Shown here: positions 33,196-46,000 of the stretch, one piece after another | Layout: every line of letters begins with the position of its first letter | Numbering within the stretch: the stretch's first letter is position 1 | Assembly (NCBI RefSeq): GCF_020509005.1 | Contig: NC_063015.1 | Location: forward strand, 5,814,501-5,878,500 | DNA: 64,000 nt | Reading direction: 5' to 3' | Source of the DNA: Fulvia fulva | Taxonomy: Eukaryota > Ascomycota > Dothideomycetes > Mycosphaerellales > Mycosphaerellaceae | Translations under genes and position numbers: made by a program | The notes under the pieces: model-generated | What the model was told of the DNA's origin: nothing | Database searches by the model: none | What the model saw: only the letters and a program-made list of their open reading frames with translations

Positions 33196-36100
33196 TCTGT
33201 CTGACAAGATGTCGATGTTGGTGTTTGCGAGATTGTCGGTCTTAGAAGAAATACACAGGTGCACATGGTCTCGCTCGCTCGGGCTTTCCAATCCGGCAAC
33301 CGAAGGAGTGCATTGTTCACTCGAGATGTCTTCTTTGTGCTTTCTGATCTGTTCTCATCTGGCAGTCGGAAGCTCGGCACACCGCGTTCTAGACCACAGA
33401 GGTTTGTGGATCAATGCAGCCAATGTGGCTTCACGCAGCATACAGAGCGGTGCCGAGTAGGATGGTTCGACACCAAGTACAGGCTCGAGAGCATTGATGC
33501 CGTTGTAAAGGTCGACCAGTTGTTCGCGCAAGGTCCAGACAAAGAGCTCACCGGCGACCGGATTCGGAGTCGCTTTGTTCCTGACCTGCTTGAACTTCTA
33601 GGCAGGCTGGGATAGGGCGACTAGAAATCACTCCTAGTGGCATAAGAATCCGATGTTGCTGCAGCAAGCACATTCTATCCCTAACTAAAGCCACCTTACA
33701 TGCGTGCCTTCGCCGGGTCTCTGCTTTCCGTCTATTGCAGCCCTCGATCGGGGCTATATTGCCTTTACTGTCTTGCCGCTCCTTCACCAACGCCGTAATT
33801 CTCGTCGACATTGCTTTTGCCACCTACTTCGTTATGTGACTTTTCCTGAATTGCTCCGGCACCATTTCTTGAAGACAAACGCCATAAGAGCATCTGTCTG
33901 ACACCGCGCTGATCCTGGAATGACTTTATCGCTCCGCGAGTGGAACACCGCCTGTCCGGTCGACTAGCTCAACGACATGTATCGATACGTGTTCCAGATC
34001 GCCAAAGTATTGTACCAGAGCCTGTCCTGTCCGCCTGATCTTTCGGAATAACGTTGCGGCTAGTTTGCCTAAATCTGGTATTGGAAGCATCGAGAGGGGA
34101 CGGATCCTGGAGTCGTGGAATGGAAAGTAGTCGTACAAGTTCAATATCGATTTCGGTAGGCCAACACGTCTGTTCGCACCATAGGCATTGGATGCATGTT
34201 GTGGCCAGCCGCCTTATCCACGTGTTGTGACCGCCTTCGTCCCTTTTCTATTATGTCCGCAAGTCGTTCGCCAGTGCATCTAGGCGTGCCTTATAATTAA
34301 TGCTGCAACTCTCTAAACCCAGCCTCGTATCTCTTCAAAGAAACTTCCACATCGGACCTTTGCCACTTCTTGCTCCCTCCTCTTGCTTGTCGAGACGCCA
34401 CCATAAGCGAGGTGTGTGGTCATGAATTTTCCATGCAGCATGTCGATGCCTCCCATCCTGTCCCGTACCGATCAAAACGCATATATCCTCCTCGTCGCCT
34501 AGGCTATGTCAAGCAGATGGGGCCGGCATCTACCTTCACTGTCATCTTCGACCGTGCCACGAGAACGCGCTCTAGAGACATCGATAGGGTCGATAGAAAG
34601 CGCTGTCGTATTGACCGTCTCCTCCAGAGCCCCAAGACAGCTAACCAGCAGCGGCTGTAGGGTCTGTTGACTGGTCTTTTCTGCCACCATGTTGCCACCC
34701 TGTTGCCCGCACCGGGTCTTCGTTTGGGGTGTCTGATCTTGCGCTTTACATGATTCGACACTCGATTGTGGTAATGAAGCAGGTGCCAGTCGTGTCTTAT
34801 CTGGAGGGTGTCATCGCGTTGTAGGAGGGTGGAGATGCTCTCGACGAGTGCTACGGTGGCGAGGACGTGATTGTTGACGGACATATCGAAGAGTGCAATG
34901 CCTGTGGATGGATGTATCGTCAGTATATGTCTGCTTCATGCAATGATACCTTCTTCAATGCTTCCAGTGCCACGTTCGGCCGCAGTGTACGTCCCTTGCA
35001 CTGCTTCTACGTACTTTGAGGATCTCTCCGCCGCGAAAGCCGTTATCTCACAAAGCTGAAATCGGGATCAAGCCAATGCCGCCGAACAGCCTCACAGCAC
35101 ATACACCTCCCTGCACGACCACAACGCAACGCGGCGGCATCACCAAAATTGGGCGCCAACCCATTGAAGTATTTATCTGATGGATGCGAGTGCGCAAAGT
35201 AGGCGGCCTGATGTGGCGGTATAGCTACAACCACCGCTCAGAAGCGTTCTAACACCCCAAGCATCCTCACCCGCCCCGAAAGCCTTACCAGACCCCCGCG
35301 AGGCACTCCCGAACGCCTCTGAGACCACTGAGATATACCTTTACTACCCAATCAGGTCGTTTGACGACAGAACGACGCGTTTGGATGCACATTTTGTCAC
35401 GCATTTCTCACTGTCCTCTACATTCGACGTATGCTATGCTAGTCAGGCGGCCGCTCCCGCAGCAGAGGGCATATATCTTTGAGTCCTTTCGTCGCTTCAA
35501 CCTGAACCTCTTTGTTCTTCATCCTCCACCGACAACCACCACCTCCTCCTCCTCCTCAACCGGATGGCTGGGTATGTATAATTTCTTCGTCCTCGCTTCC
35601 CTTTCCACTCCTTCACACTCACTCTAGTGGCCGGGCCTCTGAAGGCACTACGCAAGTAGCTTCATGCCCGGTCGGTGACTTTCTTCTGGTCTCTGGTCTC
35701 TGGTCTCTGGTCTCTGGTATCTGGTCACTTCACACTGGACACTGGACACTGGATCAGGTCGCCCGCCGACCTTGGCCGCCAGCCTTCGTCAAGTATTCGA
35801 AGTGCATCTCCTTCATTCCATTTGTCGTTGGGCCCCAGTTGCGTCCGCCCAGGCTAACGATCGTACATGTCATCAATTTCCGGGCACTTGGTGCCTGATG
35901 ATGGAGACCGCTATCATAGTTCTCATTCCCTTTTTCATCATGTCACTGGGCTTCGTGCCTGTGAATGGAGAAGAAGCCATCCTCACCTCGTCTCACTTTG
36001 CTCACTATGTGCCTTGCTATTGTGTATCTAGCCTCCTCGACGCTCATTCTGTTGTCTTTCCTCCGCTGTTTTCGCGCCGTATTTGTCTCACGCGTCTTTC

Positions 36101-38800
36101 GATGGAGCTAGTTGCGGCAATTTGCTTCTTCCCCGAGATTTCGTTTGACGGATTCTGCCCTCGTTCAAGGCTGTTCACACCGCCGTCGTACCTCTCTCCA
36201 CACAGTGCACTGCTTTGCTATCTTCCATATCATGCCTACATCCACGCCTTTGAAACAGCTATCGACGTGGTTTCAATCAATTCCGCGGCAACATCTCCAG
36301 GAATCGTGAAGGGTCCAGGCCTCCGCTTCGCCACCTCCACGATTGAAACGATCAATGTCGAAAGCCAGGAGGGGCCTGCGCGAAGTGATTAGGGCACTCA
36401 AGAAGGCGCAAGACGGGTGCCCAGGCATCAATTACAGACTCGGCTGTAACACCTCCTTGCGGCACCAACTTGAGATGGTTCGCACCCAACGGAGTGGAAA
36501 CGACTTTGAGGACAGCAATTGGCGCATAGGACGCAAAGCGACGAGTTACTATGCAGTCTACGGTCGAATCTACCAGCTGCGTGAAGATCAAGGGCCACAG
36601 CGTTGCCTGCGCCGCTCGATCGGCGAAAGAAGATGGGAACGACGGAGGGGAAGAGGCTGATAAAATCCTCCAGAATACAATCATCTGATTAGAATTGCCC
36701 GTCCGTCCCGCGATTTGACGGCTTCGAATAACACGCCTTGATCAACGTCGCCCTGACCAACATCTGCAACCCTTGGCTTCAAACTTTCAGACCGTACCCG
36801 AAAGTAGACCCCCGGATCAACATCGCAATCGAATGGTACGCGATGAACTGCGAAGCACATGGTTGGAAACATTGGCTGTAAAATTCAGGACTGGGGCGCA
36901 TGTCGGAAGATATGAGGACGCATTTGCCGACAGCTAAATCGCACGAGCTGAGGGGTTTGGAAGGAGGAAGAAAAGCCTGTATGATGCACTTCGATGGAAG
37001 AGTCGAATGCCCCCGGGCGTGAACCTCTTGTCATCACCAATCCATCATTCGAGCATTGCCTTTGTCAGACTCTGGGTTGGAACGATCAACCCGTCGTGGA
37101 TGAACAGCTGCTGTATGCACAGAGCCTTGGAGCAGGAGAAGGAGATGGGGGAGGCGAGGACGTTCACCCAGGCCAGCGAGATGGTGGATACAATCTGTGG
37201 TCACTTGCCTCCTCAGACCCATACTGAGCCGTAGCTCGCACTTGGTCGTGGAACCCCAGATCTCGGGTGTCCTCTGGCGAAAGCTATTCAAGACTAAGGT
37301 GTGTGGCATTTTGCAGGCCGGTAACTAGCACCAATTTCAACAATCGTTCTTCCAGCTTGAGAGACGGAGAAACAACTCGAGATATCCGTACGTTGGTGTT
37401 GGACGCAGCTCGCGCGCTAGGCACAAGATCGTTAGGCGAAGATTTAGATCTCGATATCAAGGTCAACACCCTTAAGGGAATACAGGCACAGAACGCCTCT
37501 GAATGACTGAGTATATCGGTTGCAGTCTTAGCTAGTCTACACAGTGAGGCCAGAACGATCCTCTACTTTGCCTCACCAGACGATACTCTGTTTCTCTTTC
37601 CAGAAGGTAGCGCCGGTTGATGTGGCTCGCTACTTCGCAACACGGTGTGATCTCCTTGCTCTGCTTCAAAGGCCCAATTCTGGACAGCTGTTGTTCAACC
37701 GTACTCCACTCCACCCAAGCATACGCACATCACCTTCCATATGGCGCTCCGGTTTTGCCTTGTCGCACATCTCATTCGTGTGATTCGGAAGCATAGGCGC
37801 ACGATCCGCGACCACTTTCCCTACAGCGTGCACTCCTCGTGCTCGACCTCAATCTATCCGGCTCAACAATACGCGGCATCGTCGTCCCATCCAACGACTC
37901 TTGTGCCAATCGCTTCTTCACCACTCGCCTGATTGTAGTGGCGTAATAGGAGGCGTTTCCCACATCGTGGGCCGCCTGACTCGCTGGGACGACACTGATG
38001 ACCTTTTTAACCGTAGGGTCTCGTCCGCTCTCTCGTTGAAAATGACTGAGCTGCCTTAGTAAATTTCCGAGCCTCCTTTCCATCCGCTGCGGCGAGAACC
38101 AGGACGCCATACTCGCATGCGGTAGCGAGATTTGACGGACTGAGAGATGGCGTTTGCCGAACATAGCCAGAATGGTCATCGGACTTGCCTTGCAGGCGAT
38201 CCGGCGGAATGGGAGGCTGTGGAGTGGGCGGAAGGAGTGGTCGATCTGACTCGCAAAGAGACGGAAGGTGTATTGACTGTGGAACTCGAAATCGTTGCTG
38301 CCGTGGAGGATGGAAGTCGCCTCGTCTCGGATGGTCTTGCACGTTGCGAGTATGCTTACGTTGGCTGGTTTAGCGCTCTGGCTAGCGAGTACAACGTGGT
38401 GTGATACTTGGTTACTGTCTACTTGATCTCTGACCGCCTAGTGTCGCAAGGAGATGGTGTCGCCGTGGTCGGGTATCAAGCACAGCATGTAAATGCGGTT
38501 CCGCATCTCGGCTGGAAGATCCAGGAAACCCTTCTTGGGCGGCTATCGTGGCTGTGTATTCATCGTCGGCTCAAAGTTGGGGTGGTGGCCGCAAAGGTGC
38601 TGAAGTTGTGTCTAAAGTTCTCATAGATGTAGGATGTGGGCGTGGAACATTGGTGATGGAATTCGGGCGCGAAAGCGGACAGGCTCGCTGTTGTGAATCA
38701 GGTAACCTGGGTACCATATTAGTCACGACTTGGCACACACATCCTATATCAGCAATATCTGTCGCCACTATAGATATATCTTATACAATTCAGAAGGTAT
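33196..38800. other. Gene-poor stretch without a confident gene
   Basis: Many short frames overlap on both strands, none with a domain, good start context and supporting splice sites together. Minus-strand 33,926-34,144 and 37,772-38,140 and plus-strand 38,147-38,404 read somewhat like protein and may be exons or decayed genes. Base composition is ordinary until about 38,750, where TA-rich repeat sequence starts. Confidence 0.45.
35683..35755. repeat. Short tandem repeats (TCTCTGG)n and (ACACTGG)n
   Basis: At least four tandem 7-bp TCTCTGG-type units are followed by three ACACTGG-type units, sharing the CTGG core. The low copy number suggests slippage. Confidence 0.7.
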
Positions 38801-39870
38801 CTAATTACCCTTATTATTTTATAGTTTAGTAAGCTTATACACTCGTTAATCACCCCTCTAATAGGTTATAAGCCCAAGTACTCCTCTGCCTATTCGACCT
38901 AAAGCCTAAATTGTTATTAGAGCCTCTATTAAGGATTAGCTTACTTTGCTAGTAACCCTGTCCCTATATTTATCTCGCGGTTTAACATCAGTGGGAGGAA
39001 TCTAGGCCATCGACGAGGACTATCTATTCGACAGCCCTTATCAAGACGAGCAATCCACTCAAGCAGCAGCGACCCGCCTGCGCTAGCGGCGGCGCAATCG
39101 TAGTACAAAGAACCCCAAAACTGAGGTTCCGTTCCCCTAGCGGCAGACCCTAGAATTACGGAGTTGCGGAGGACAACTGCCTAATTAGGAAGCGCGGACC
39201 TCACCGGAACAGTAGCAGAGGATGGCAACTAACGAGAGCCATAGCCTTACGAGCATTAAGCAGCTCGCAAAGGACACCCATCTTAGCAAAGACCCTCTAA
39301 CAAAGAATAGCCAAGATCCAAACCGAGGAACGAACCAAGGAGTAACCTAGGACACAAGCCAAGGCCTACTATATAGAAAGCAGAGGCCAACGACAAACAA
39401 CACAGCGTAGACGACCCTATATACGGAGGCGGAAAACTTGCTAGGGGATGACTAACACCCAGCCCGGGCATATAAGAACACTATAGCACAGCTACTAGGG
39501 GCGCTAAAAGCGCTATCATAAAATGTGCTGTTAGCGGTTGTGGACCTCCAAAGGTAAGCGTAGCGGAGTGGAGCTCTCTACCAACCCTTCTAGACTGCAA
39601 AGTAGCGTACGATCCACGCTACCGCTACCTGACGTACAGTGCTTATTATACGACGACATAGGCGTTAGCGACGAGTATATGTTTGCGAATTCGCCAACAG
39701 GCACAGTGCGGTGGGTCACGTGACCCTCAAGCTTGAAAGTTGACCAATCAGAGCGGGCGCCAAGGCCAGTTGAGGGCTGGTATAGAGCTTCACTCCCTCG
39801 CTGAGGCCTCACCTACGTACTCGCAAGCTCGTACTCCGGTGTGGCTAGCGCTCGGTTGCTACGCTTAACC
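38800..39870. repeat. Degenerate RIP-affected repeat remnants
   Basis: 38,760-39,000 is TA-rich. At 39,220-39,560 a plus-strand reading frame with several TAG stops looks like a decayed retroelement protein. The stretch from TGTTAGCGG (39,529) to about 39,870 resembles an LTR or promoter block with a CCAATCA box and a later TATA-like GGTATAGAG. I could not pair it with a second copy or a target duplication. Confidence 0.4.
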
Positions 39871-39965
39871 AAGGTTGAAGCGTGCGGATCGAGGTCGAAG
39901 GAAACTTCCATGGAAGGTCGGGCGCTTCGAGGATCGTGAATCCTTATCACGATATCAGACTTGGT

Positions 39966-41116
39966 TCATACCCATGGTGTGGACCTGGCGGCTGCTCGCA
40001 TTCGAGTCTGATCCTCGCTGGCTTGGCGCCGGGCGTGGAATGCCATGATCTCCTCCCTGCTGTTTCCAAGGACTCGCACTTCGTTGTTGGCGATGGCTTC
40101 GTTGACGACTTCAACGGTGGCGGGAAGCTCTGCAGAAGGTGGATCGATTGATACTGCTGCAGCCCACTGTGAAATTGGCGGCTCCATCTGGTCAATGTCT
40201 GTCCCAGAACCGTCGTGAGTGGACGACGGTGGAATGCCGTGCATGAACGAAGCTCTTGGCCTGCTGGCCGTACCATTCCCCGAGACCAGTTGGAGACGCA
40301 GTCTTCCTCCCAGCACTCTCTCTTCAAAGGTATCAATACCAAGCCACGGAGAAGCAACAGCAGCTGCAAAAGAGCTTTGCTGCGAGTCTGAGCGACTTGC
40401 AGGTCCAATAGCAGAAGCACCTGCGTTGGCCGACGTCGAAACACTGTGCCGGCTTGTGGTGTTGAGGATCCTGCCGCTAGAAACTGTCTCACGTATGCTG
40501 CCCTCGCCTCGAGAGAAACTCGGCAGCTCAAGGCCACGACGTAAGCCAATCGCCCTCGCTCGAGCAGCCGAGCCTGACAGCTCCACGGGCTCTACGGACT
40601 CACCAGCGATTATGCACTCTGCCACCAATCGTGTACCGTCTACTAGGCTCTGAATCTCCGCCGGACGGGCCGTGGGCACGCGACCGCTCGCCTGTGATCC
40701 GTCCGGATTCCAAAGTGATCCAAACATCTGCTCACGAACTGCAAGGATCCGCGATGGTCTGCTACCTGACTCGACAGTCCCACCTTTGAAGCGCGATATT
40801 GTGTCGAGACTGGCGACGAGCTCGGACACTACGCGCATGTTGCGTGCTCTAGCAACAGCTCATCGCTCGACACTCGCTGCTGGTGGAGTCTGCTCGGCGG
40901 ACCGCTCATCTCGACTTCCTCTCGAGACATGCTGGTCTCCAGAAGATGCCGAGATTCTGCTGGGCTGTTGTGATTCGTTGAAAGCAGCTGTATTGATGCC
41001 GTCGACAAGCTCTCCAATGCTGGTAAGTCGTCATCTCGAGGGACTGCCGACTCCCCCCCCAGTGGGCCAGATTCCTCTGGGATCGCGCTCTCATGCAGAC
41101 GCTTTTGCGCAGGCAT
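39966..41116 (-). pseudogene. Ser/Arg-rich hypothetical gene with a frame break
   Basis: Two minus-strand frames join nearly end to end. The upstream one begins at an ATG at 41,116 (context AAGATGCC) and stops at 40,829. The downstream one is open from 40,838 to 39,966. The product would be Ser/Ala/Glu-rich and probably disordered, with no known domain; the second part ends in REEIMAFHARRQASED. The overlap of a few bases without a stop between them could be a one-base indel or an unrecognised intron. I found no convincing donor/acceptor pair, so it is listed as a possible pseudogene. It sits next to the repeat block. Confidence 0.4.
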
Positions 41117-41505
41117 CTTTCTGTTAGCAAGATGTTGTGTGCTTGCGAAAGTTGCGTAACGCTCCAAAGCCCTGGCGAGTCGCTACTGTGGTGGTAAAGA
41201 CTCTGGACGAAATGTTGAACTTGTGAAGAAAGATGCCTGCTTTCGACTGCGGAAAGTCGAGGCTCATTCCGCGCTACCTTCAAGGTGGGCAAAAGCGGTG
41301 AAAACGCGGAAAGAATTCACTTCCATTGTCCAGAAGCACATGACCTTCGTCCACACCTGTCGACGCAGATTCACGACTCAGTATTGTGCTTTGGACCGGT
41401 CTGCGCGATATCGGTGGTTGTCTGGCATCTGGAGGCCTCGGTGTTCAGAATGTTGTCCATTCTGGCGGCAACGCGGCTGACTTGCGATCCAAGTCAGGGA
41501 GGGCG

Positions 41506-42073
41506 AAGCGGTGAAATGCTCCCATGTCCCTTATTGTGTCGAGAAGTACTACTATGTGTTATTGTTTCTAAAACATACTACTATATCCTTATATTATGTT
41601 AAGACAGTACTCCTATAACCCTTATTGTGTTCAAAAGTACTACTATGTCCCTTTATTATAAGCAAAAGTACTGCCGTGTCCCTTTATTATAAGCAAAAGT
41701 ACTACTATGTCCTATATATATAGGTTATAGTAGAAACAAAAGGAAGGGCATAGTAGGTACCGAAAAGAATGTTTACACACTAGGTAATATAGATAGTTAA
41801 TTCTTTCTTAGGGGAATTGTCTATCTATCTCTACTCAAATAAACTCTCTTAGCCGCGTATCGTCTTATTAACCTACTCTCGTCGTCCGATCAACCTACTT
41901 AATCTTATACGACTTATAGTTTACTAAAAGCTATAGATCTTAGGCACGGTACTAGTATTTAACCTACTCTACTACATCGGGTAGGTAGATGAAATACTAG
42001 CACCATAATTAATAGAGGCAATTGGCGACCGGTATATTATAGCAGTACTTTTGAATATAACAAGCGGTGAAAT
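41506..42073. mobile_element. Possible foldback/MITE-like segment flanked by 12-bp direct repeats
   Basis: AAGCGGTGAAAT occurs at 41,506-41,517 and 42,062-42,073. The 544 bp between carry imperfect inverted ends: left TTATTGTGTCGAGAAGTACTACTAT-type, and its complement near 42,035-42,061. The left third is a tandem array of about 31-bp units (CCCTTTATTATAAGCAAAAGTACTACTATGT type, five to six copies to about 41,715). No coding capacity. The right direct repeat touches the first base of the Gypsy copy A LTR, so part of it may instead belong to that element's target. Confidence 0.45.
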
Positions 42074-42257
42074 TGTAAGGGCGCGCGTACCGTAGGGTCC
42101 GAATGAGAGAGTTATTGTTCTACGAAGCTACGAAAGAGGAGCGCGAGGCGCGGCGAAGTTATAAAGCAAAGCTAAGCCGCGCTAACCCGATACGGAAGGT
42201 CCGCGGTTCACCCGGGCTGACGTAGCTATAGTAAGGGGTCGCGGGCTGCCCGTAATA
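42074..42257 (-). repeat. Copy A 3' LTR (RIPed)
   Basis: 184 bp, TGTAAGGGC...CGTAATA. It matches the copy B LTRs (55,888-56,071); the expected CGTGACA end is mutated to CGTAATA. Confidence 0.88.
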
Positions 42258-42456
42258 GTACCCCCCCTCTCAAAACGCGTCTTAGTCCTCTAAGCGTTAT
42301 CTATCTTATACGGCCACTTACCCGTACTACTCTATAACCGTACGAAAGTCTAATTATCCTCTAATACCTTGTTATCGTCTAGTAATACATCTCTATCTAG
42401 TCTATCTATAACTAGCCTATCCGCGACCGGCTCCCTTCGAGAAATACTTAGGGGGA

Positions 42457-42461
42457 CCTAA
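42457..42461. repeat. Family-2 target-site duplication, left (CCTAA)
   Basis: CCTAA recurs at 48,753-48,757. Confidence 0.8.
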
Positions 42462-42981
42462 TGTCATGGTCTCCCTATAAAGTGTATAGAAGGTGGGGAC
42501 AGAAGAGCCTTAGAGTGCTTAGAAGTCGTTAAGAAGTGACAGTCTAGCTTAGTGTGTGAGCGCCAAGAATTACATGCCCCGTAACATTCACTACGGGACC
42601 TAGCCCTCCAAATTCACCCCTCTACCAAACCTTAACAGATTGACTTCGGCTCGTGACTATATGACTCACGGCACTCCCGCGAGCACCCGCGACTACGCTG
42701 GACCCTAGAAGAAGCACGTAGAAGACTCGGAACGTAGGGCAGGTTAGAATAAGGTTTTGAGCAAAGCTACTAAGCGCGGCTACGTACGGGTTAGCCCTGT
42801 TAATACGGGGACACGCACTCGCGAGGGTCGCGTATAAATATCTGGCCTTCCCTAGGCCTCTCTTGCTTTCTTCGTCTTTCGTTTTGTATAGCAATTATAC
42901 TATACCCTTTTGTATCTACACTTCGTACCTACATTCTTGCTTTTACCCTTACATCTTATAGGCTAGGCTCTCGCCCTGACA
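42462..42981 (+). repeat. Family-2 5' LTR
   Basis: 520 bp, TGTCATGG...CCCTGACA. It contains a TATAAATA box at 42,833-42,840. Confidence 0.9.
42874..42882 (+). promoter_or_regulatory. Predicted family-2 RNA start / self-primer sequence
   Basis: GTCTTTCGT lies 41 bp after the TATA box start and is the exact complement of the primer-binding site at 42,984-42,992. In the Tf1/sushi group the first bases of the RNA serve as primer. Confidence 0.6.
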
Positions 42982-42983
42982 TC

Positions 42984-42992
42984 ACGAAAGAC
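42984..42992 (+). promoter_or_regulatory. Family-2 primer-binding site (self-priming type)
   Basis: ACGAAAGAC begins 2 nt after the 5' LTR and is complementary to the LTR-internal 9-mer at 42,874-42,882. No tRNA 3'-end (TGG...) complement is present at this place. Confidence 0.65.
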
Positions 42993-43019
42993 CAACAAAC
43001 CGTTAACCACTCGAGTCAT

Positions 43020-46000
43020 CCTTATAGGTGACCACGCTACCGATAGAGGTGTCAACCTCGACAACTAGGACACTCTATTCCACTTTAGCGAGTAGACTAA
43101 CATCCCCTTCTCGAACGCCGCTACCTTCGGTGCCTAGGCAAACGCTAACCCCGACACCGCCTACGCTCTTATTAACCGCACCGTCTCCTCTTTCCGTAAG
43201 ACCGCCTAGTAGGTCGAGTAAGCGAACAACTAAGCAATATACCTTTAAGGTATTATAAACACCTTCTAGAACCTCGCCCCGCACGCCGACGATAACCGCC
43301 GCTAGCACTTCTCTAAGAAGGTCAACGACCTAGACGAGTTCGACGGTAACAAGAGTAAGTTTGAGGCATTTGAGACATAGCTCACTATCAAGCTGTTAGC
43401 TAATACCGACCACTTTCCGTAAGAGAAGGACAAAGTCACGTACGTCTTCTCCCTCCTTCGGGGAGACGCCGCGGCTTAGGTATAACACTATATCGACAAC
43501 GCTACGTAGACCATCGGCTACCCGGACGTCCTTACCTTAATATAGGACCTCCGTGCTACCTTTAGTGATCTAGACCGTAGAGCCACCGCCTAGAACGCTA
43601 TCTATAACCTCCTCTAGAAGAACAAGAGCTTCGCCGAGTACCTCGCGGCCTTTAACCGCGACATCGGGTTTACCGGCTATAACGAAGAGAGTAAGAAGAG
43701 CACTCTCCGCCGTGGTTTGTTAGCAGAGCTTCTTCGAGCCCTCGAGGATAAGGAAGTCGGTACTATAAGCTTCCGTAAGCTCGTCGAGACCTACTAGCGC
43801 CTCGACTCTAACATAAAACATACCGCCTCTCTCCTCGCTTCCCGTTCTTAAGGTCGTTAGCCTCGTAGTCCTGGAAGCCACTTCGCTACTCTACTAGGCG
43901 CCGCCGCTCCTACGGCTCTCCCTCCCGTCTCTATAGGTGACGCTATAGATCTTAGCGCTAGTGCCGCCGTCCCTCGAGTCTAGGGCCTCGTTAACGGTAA
44001 GCTCACTCCCGAAGAGAAGCTTCGCCGTCGCTAGGCCGGACTCTGCACCTACTACGGCGGTCTAGGCCACATCGTAGCTAACTGTCCGTAGCTCGCTACC
44101 CGTAACGCCCGCAACCCGGTTCGCGGCGCTATCGGCGCTATCGAGCCTACTCCTGCTACTCCCGCTAAGCAGGAAAAAGCCTAGGTCTTCCTTATCGACG
44201 CGAGGAAGACTAAGAACAACGTTTACCGAAAGTGAAGAGAGGAAGGAAGTTAAGGATCAATATAGCATAGCTAGACCTATACGACGAGACGGGCAAGGAC
44301 CACGCTTATAAACCGTTCGTCACGAATGTAAATATCGGCTCAAAGAAACTCTCTTCTTCTAATCTCACTCTTATAGACACTAGCGCACTAGGCGAGTCTT
44401 TTATAGACTATAAACTCGCGACCTCTCTTAACCTCGAACCCTAGGAACTAAAGTACCCTCGTACCCTTAAACTCTTTAACGGCACGGAGACTACCACTAG
44501 TAAGATTACTTATGTTATACACACGTTAATCACCCTCGGAGGCAAGCGTATGTCGATCACTAGCTTCCTTACGTCCCTACCGTATCAAAAGTTTATCCTC
44601 GGCCTCCCCTAGTTTAGACGATACCGACCTATTATCGACTAGACTTCCCTTGCTATCAGCTTCCCTCTAGAAGTTCCTCCGGTACCTCCGGCTTCTCCGC
44701 CGCCTTAGCGCGGTCCTAAGTATACTAAGATCTTCTAGGTGAACGCCGCTGCCTTTACTACTACTACTAAGTAGCCTAAAGCTTAAGTCTTCGCCGCCTC
44801 TCTCCGCGATATCGACATCGCCCTCGAGAAGCTCGATAAGAAGCGTATACCTACCGACCCTACTACGAAGGTCCCTCCTTAGGCACACTATATCCTCTAC
44901 GTATTCGATACTAAAGCCGTAGACGAGCTGCCTCCTTATCGCCCTTACGACTATATAATTAAGCTAGAAGAAGGTGTAGAGACACCGTTCGGACCGCTAT
45001 ATTCTATGTCCCGAGAAGAGCTTATCGTCCTTAAGAGATACCTCGAAGAGAACCTGAAGAAGGGGTTTATTCGAGCGAGCCGTTCTAGCGCTAGCAGTCC
45101 CGTTATGTTCGTTAAGAAGCCCGGCGGTAGTCTACGCTTCTACGTAGACTACCGAGGCTTAAACGCTATTATAAAGAAGAACCGCTACCTAATACCGTTA
45201 ATTTAGGAGACGCTCGAGCGCCTCTCTAAGGCCAAGTACTTTACTAAGCTCGATGTTATCGCTACGTTCAACAAGTTACGAATGGCAGAAGGACACGAGT
45301 ATCTTATAGCCTTCCGTACTCGCTACTAGCTATTCGAGTCGCTCGTTATACCCTTCGGCGTTTGTAACGGGCCTAGTACCTTCTAGAACTTTATTAACGA
45401 CATCCTTTAAGAGTTCCTCGATTAGTTCTATACTGCCTACATCGACGACATCCTAGTCTATAGCGAGACTAAGGAGGAGCACCGCGAGCACGTCTGTAAG
45501 GTCCTTTAGAAACTCGTAGACGCCGGCTTATAGCTCGATATCGACAAGTACGAGTTTAAGAAGACCGAAGTCAAGTTCCTTAGTTTGATCATTACCGTAG
45601 ACGGCATCAAGATGGACTAAGAGAAGATCGACGCTATCGTCGAATAGGATGCTCCTACGAACGTCAAAGAGGTCTAGGGTTTCCTAGGCTTTACTAACTT
45701 CTACCGCCGCTTCATCTACGTATTCTCGGGCGTAGTACGCCCTTTAACGAAGCTCACGCGCAAGGGTGAGAAGTTCGCCTAGACCGACGAATGCTAGGAG
45801 GCTTTTGACTTGCTCAAAGCGAAGTTTGTTAAGAACCCGCTTCTATAGTACTTCGATTTCGAACTAGAGACCCGTATAGAGACCGACGTATCCGACGGCG
45901 TAGTAGGCGGTGTCCTGCTACAACGCCGCTCGCCTAAATCCCCCTAGTTACCTGTCGCCTTCCTCTCTAAGAAGATGACCGCTACGGAGTATAACTACGA

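Noticed and set aside
35772..36392. 206-codon plus-strand frame with hydrophobic stretches
   Set aside because: Irregular composition with no coherent membrane topology, no good start context and no similarity recognised. It lies in a stretch where all frames are similarly noisy.
39529..39870. Solo LTR
   Set aside because: It begins TGTTAG and has promoter-like boxes, but no second copy, defined end or target duplication could be found in the window.
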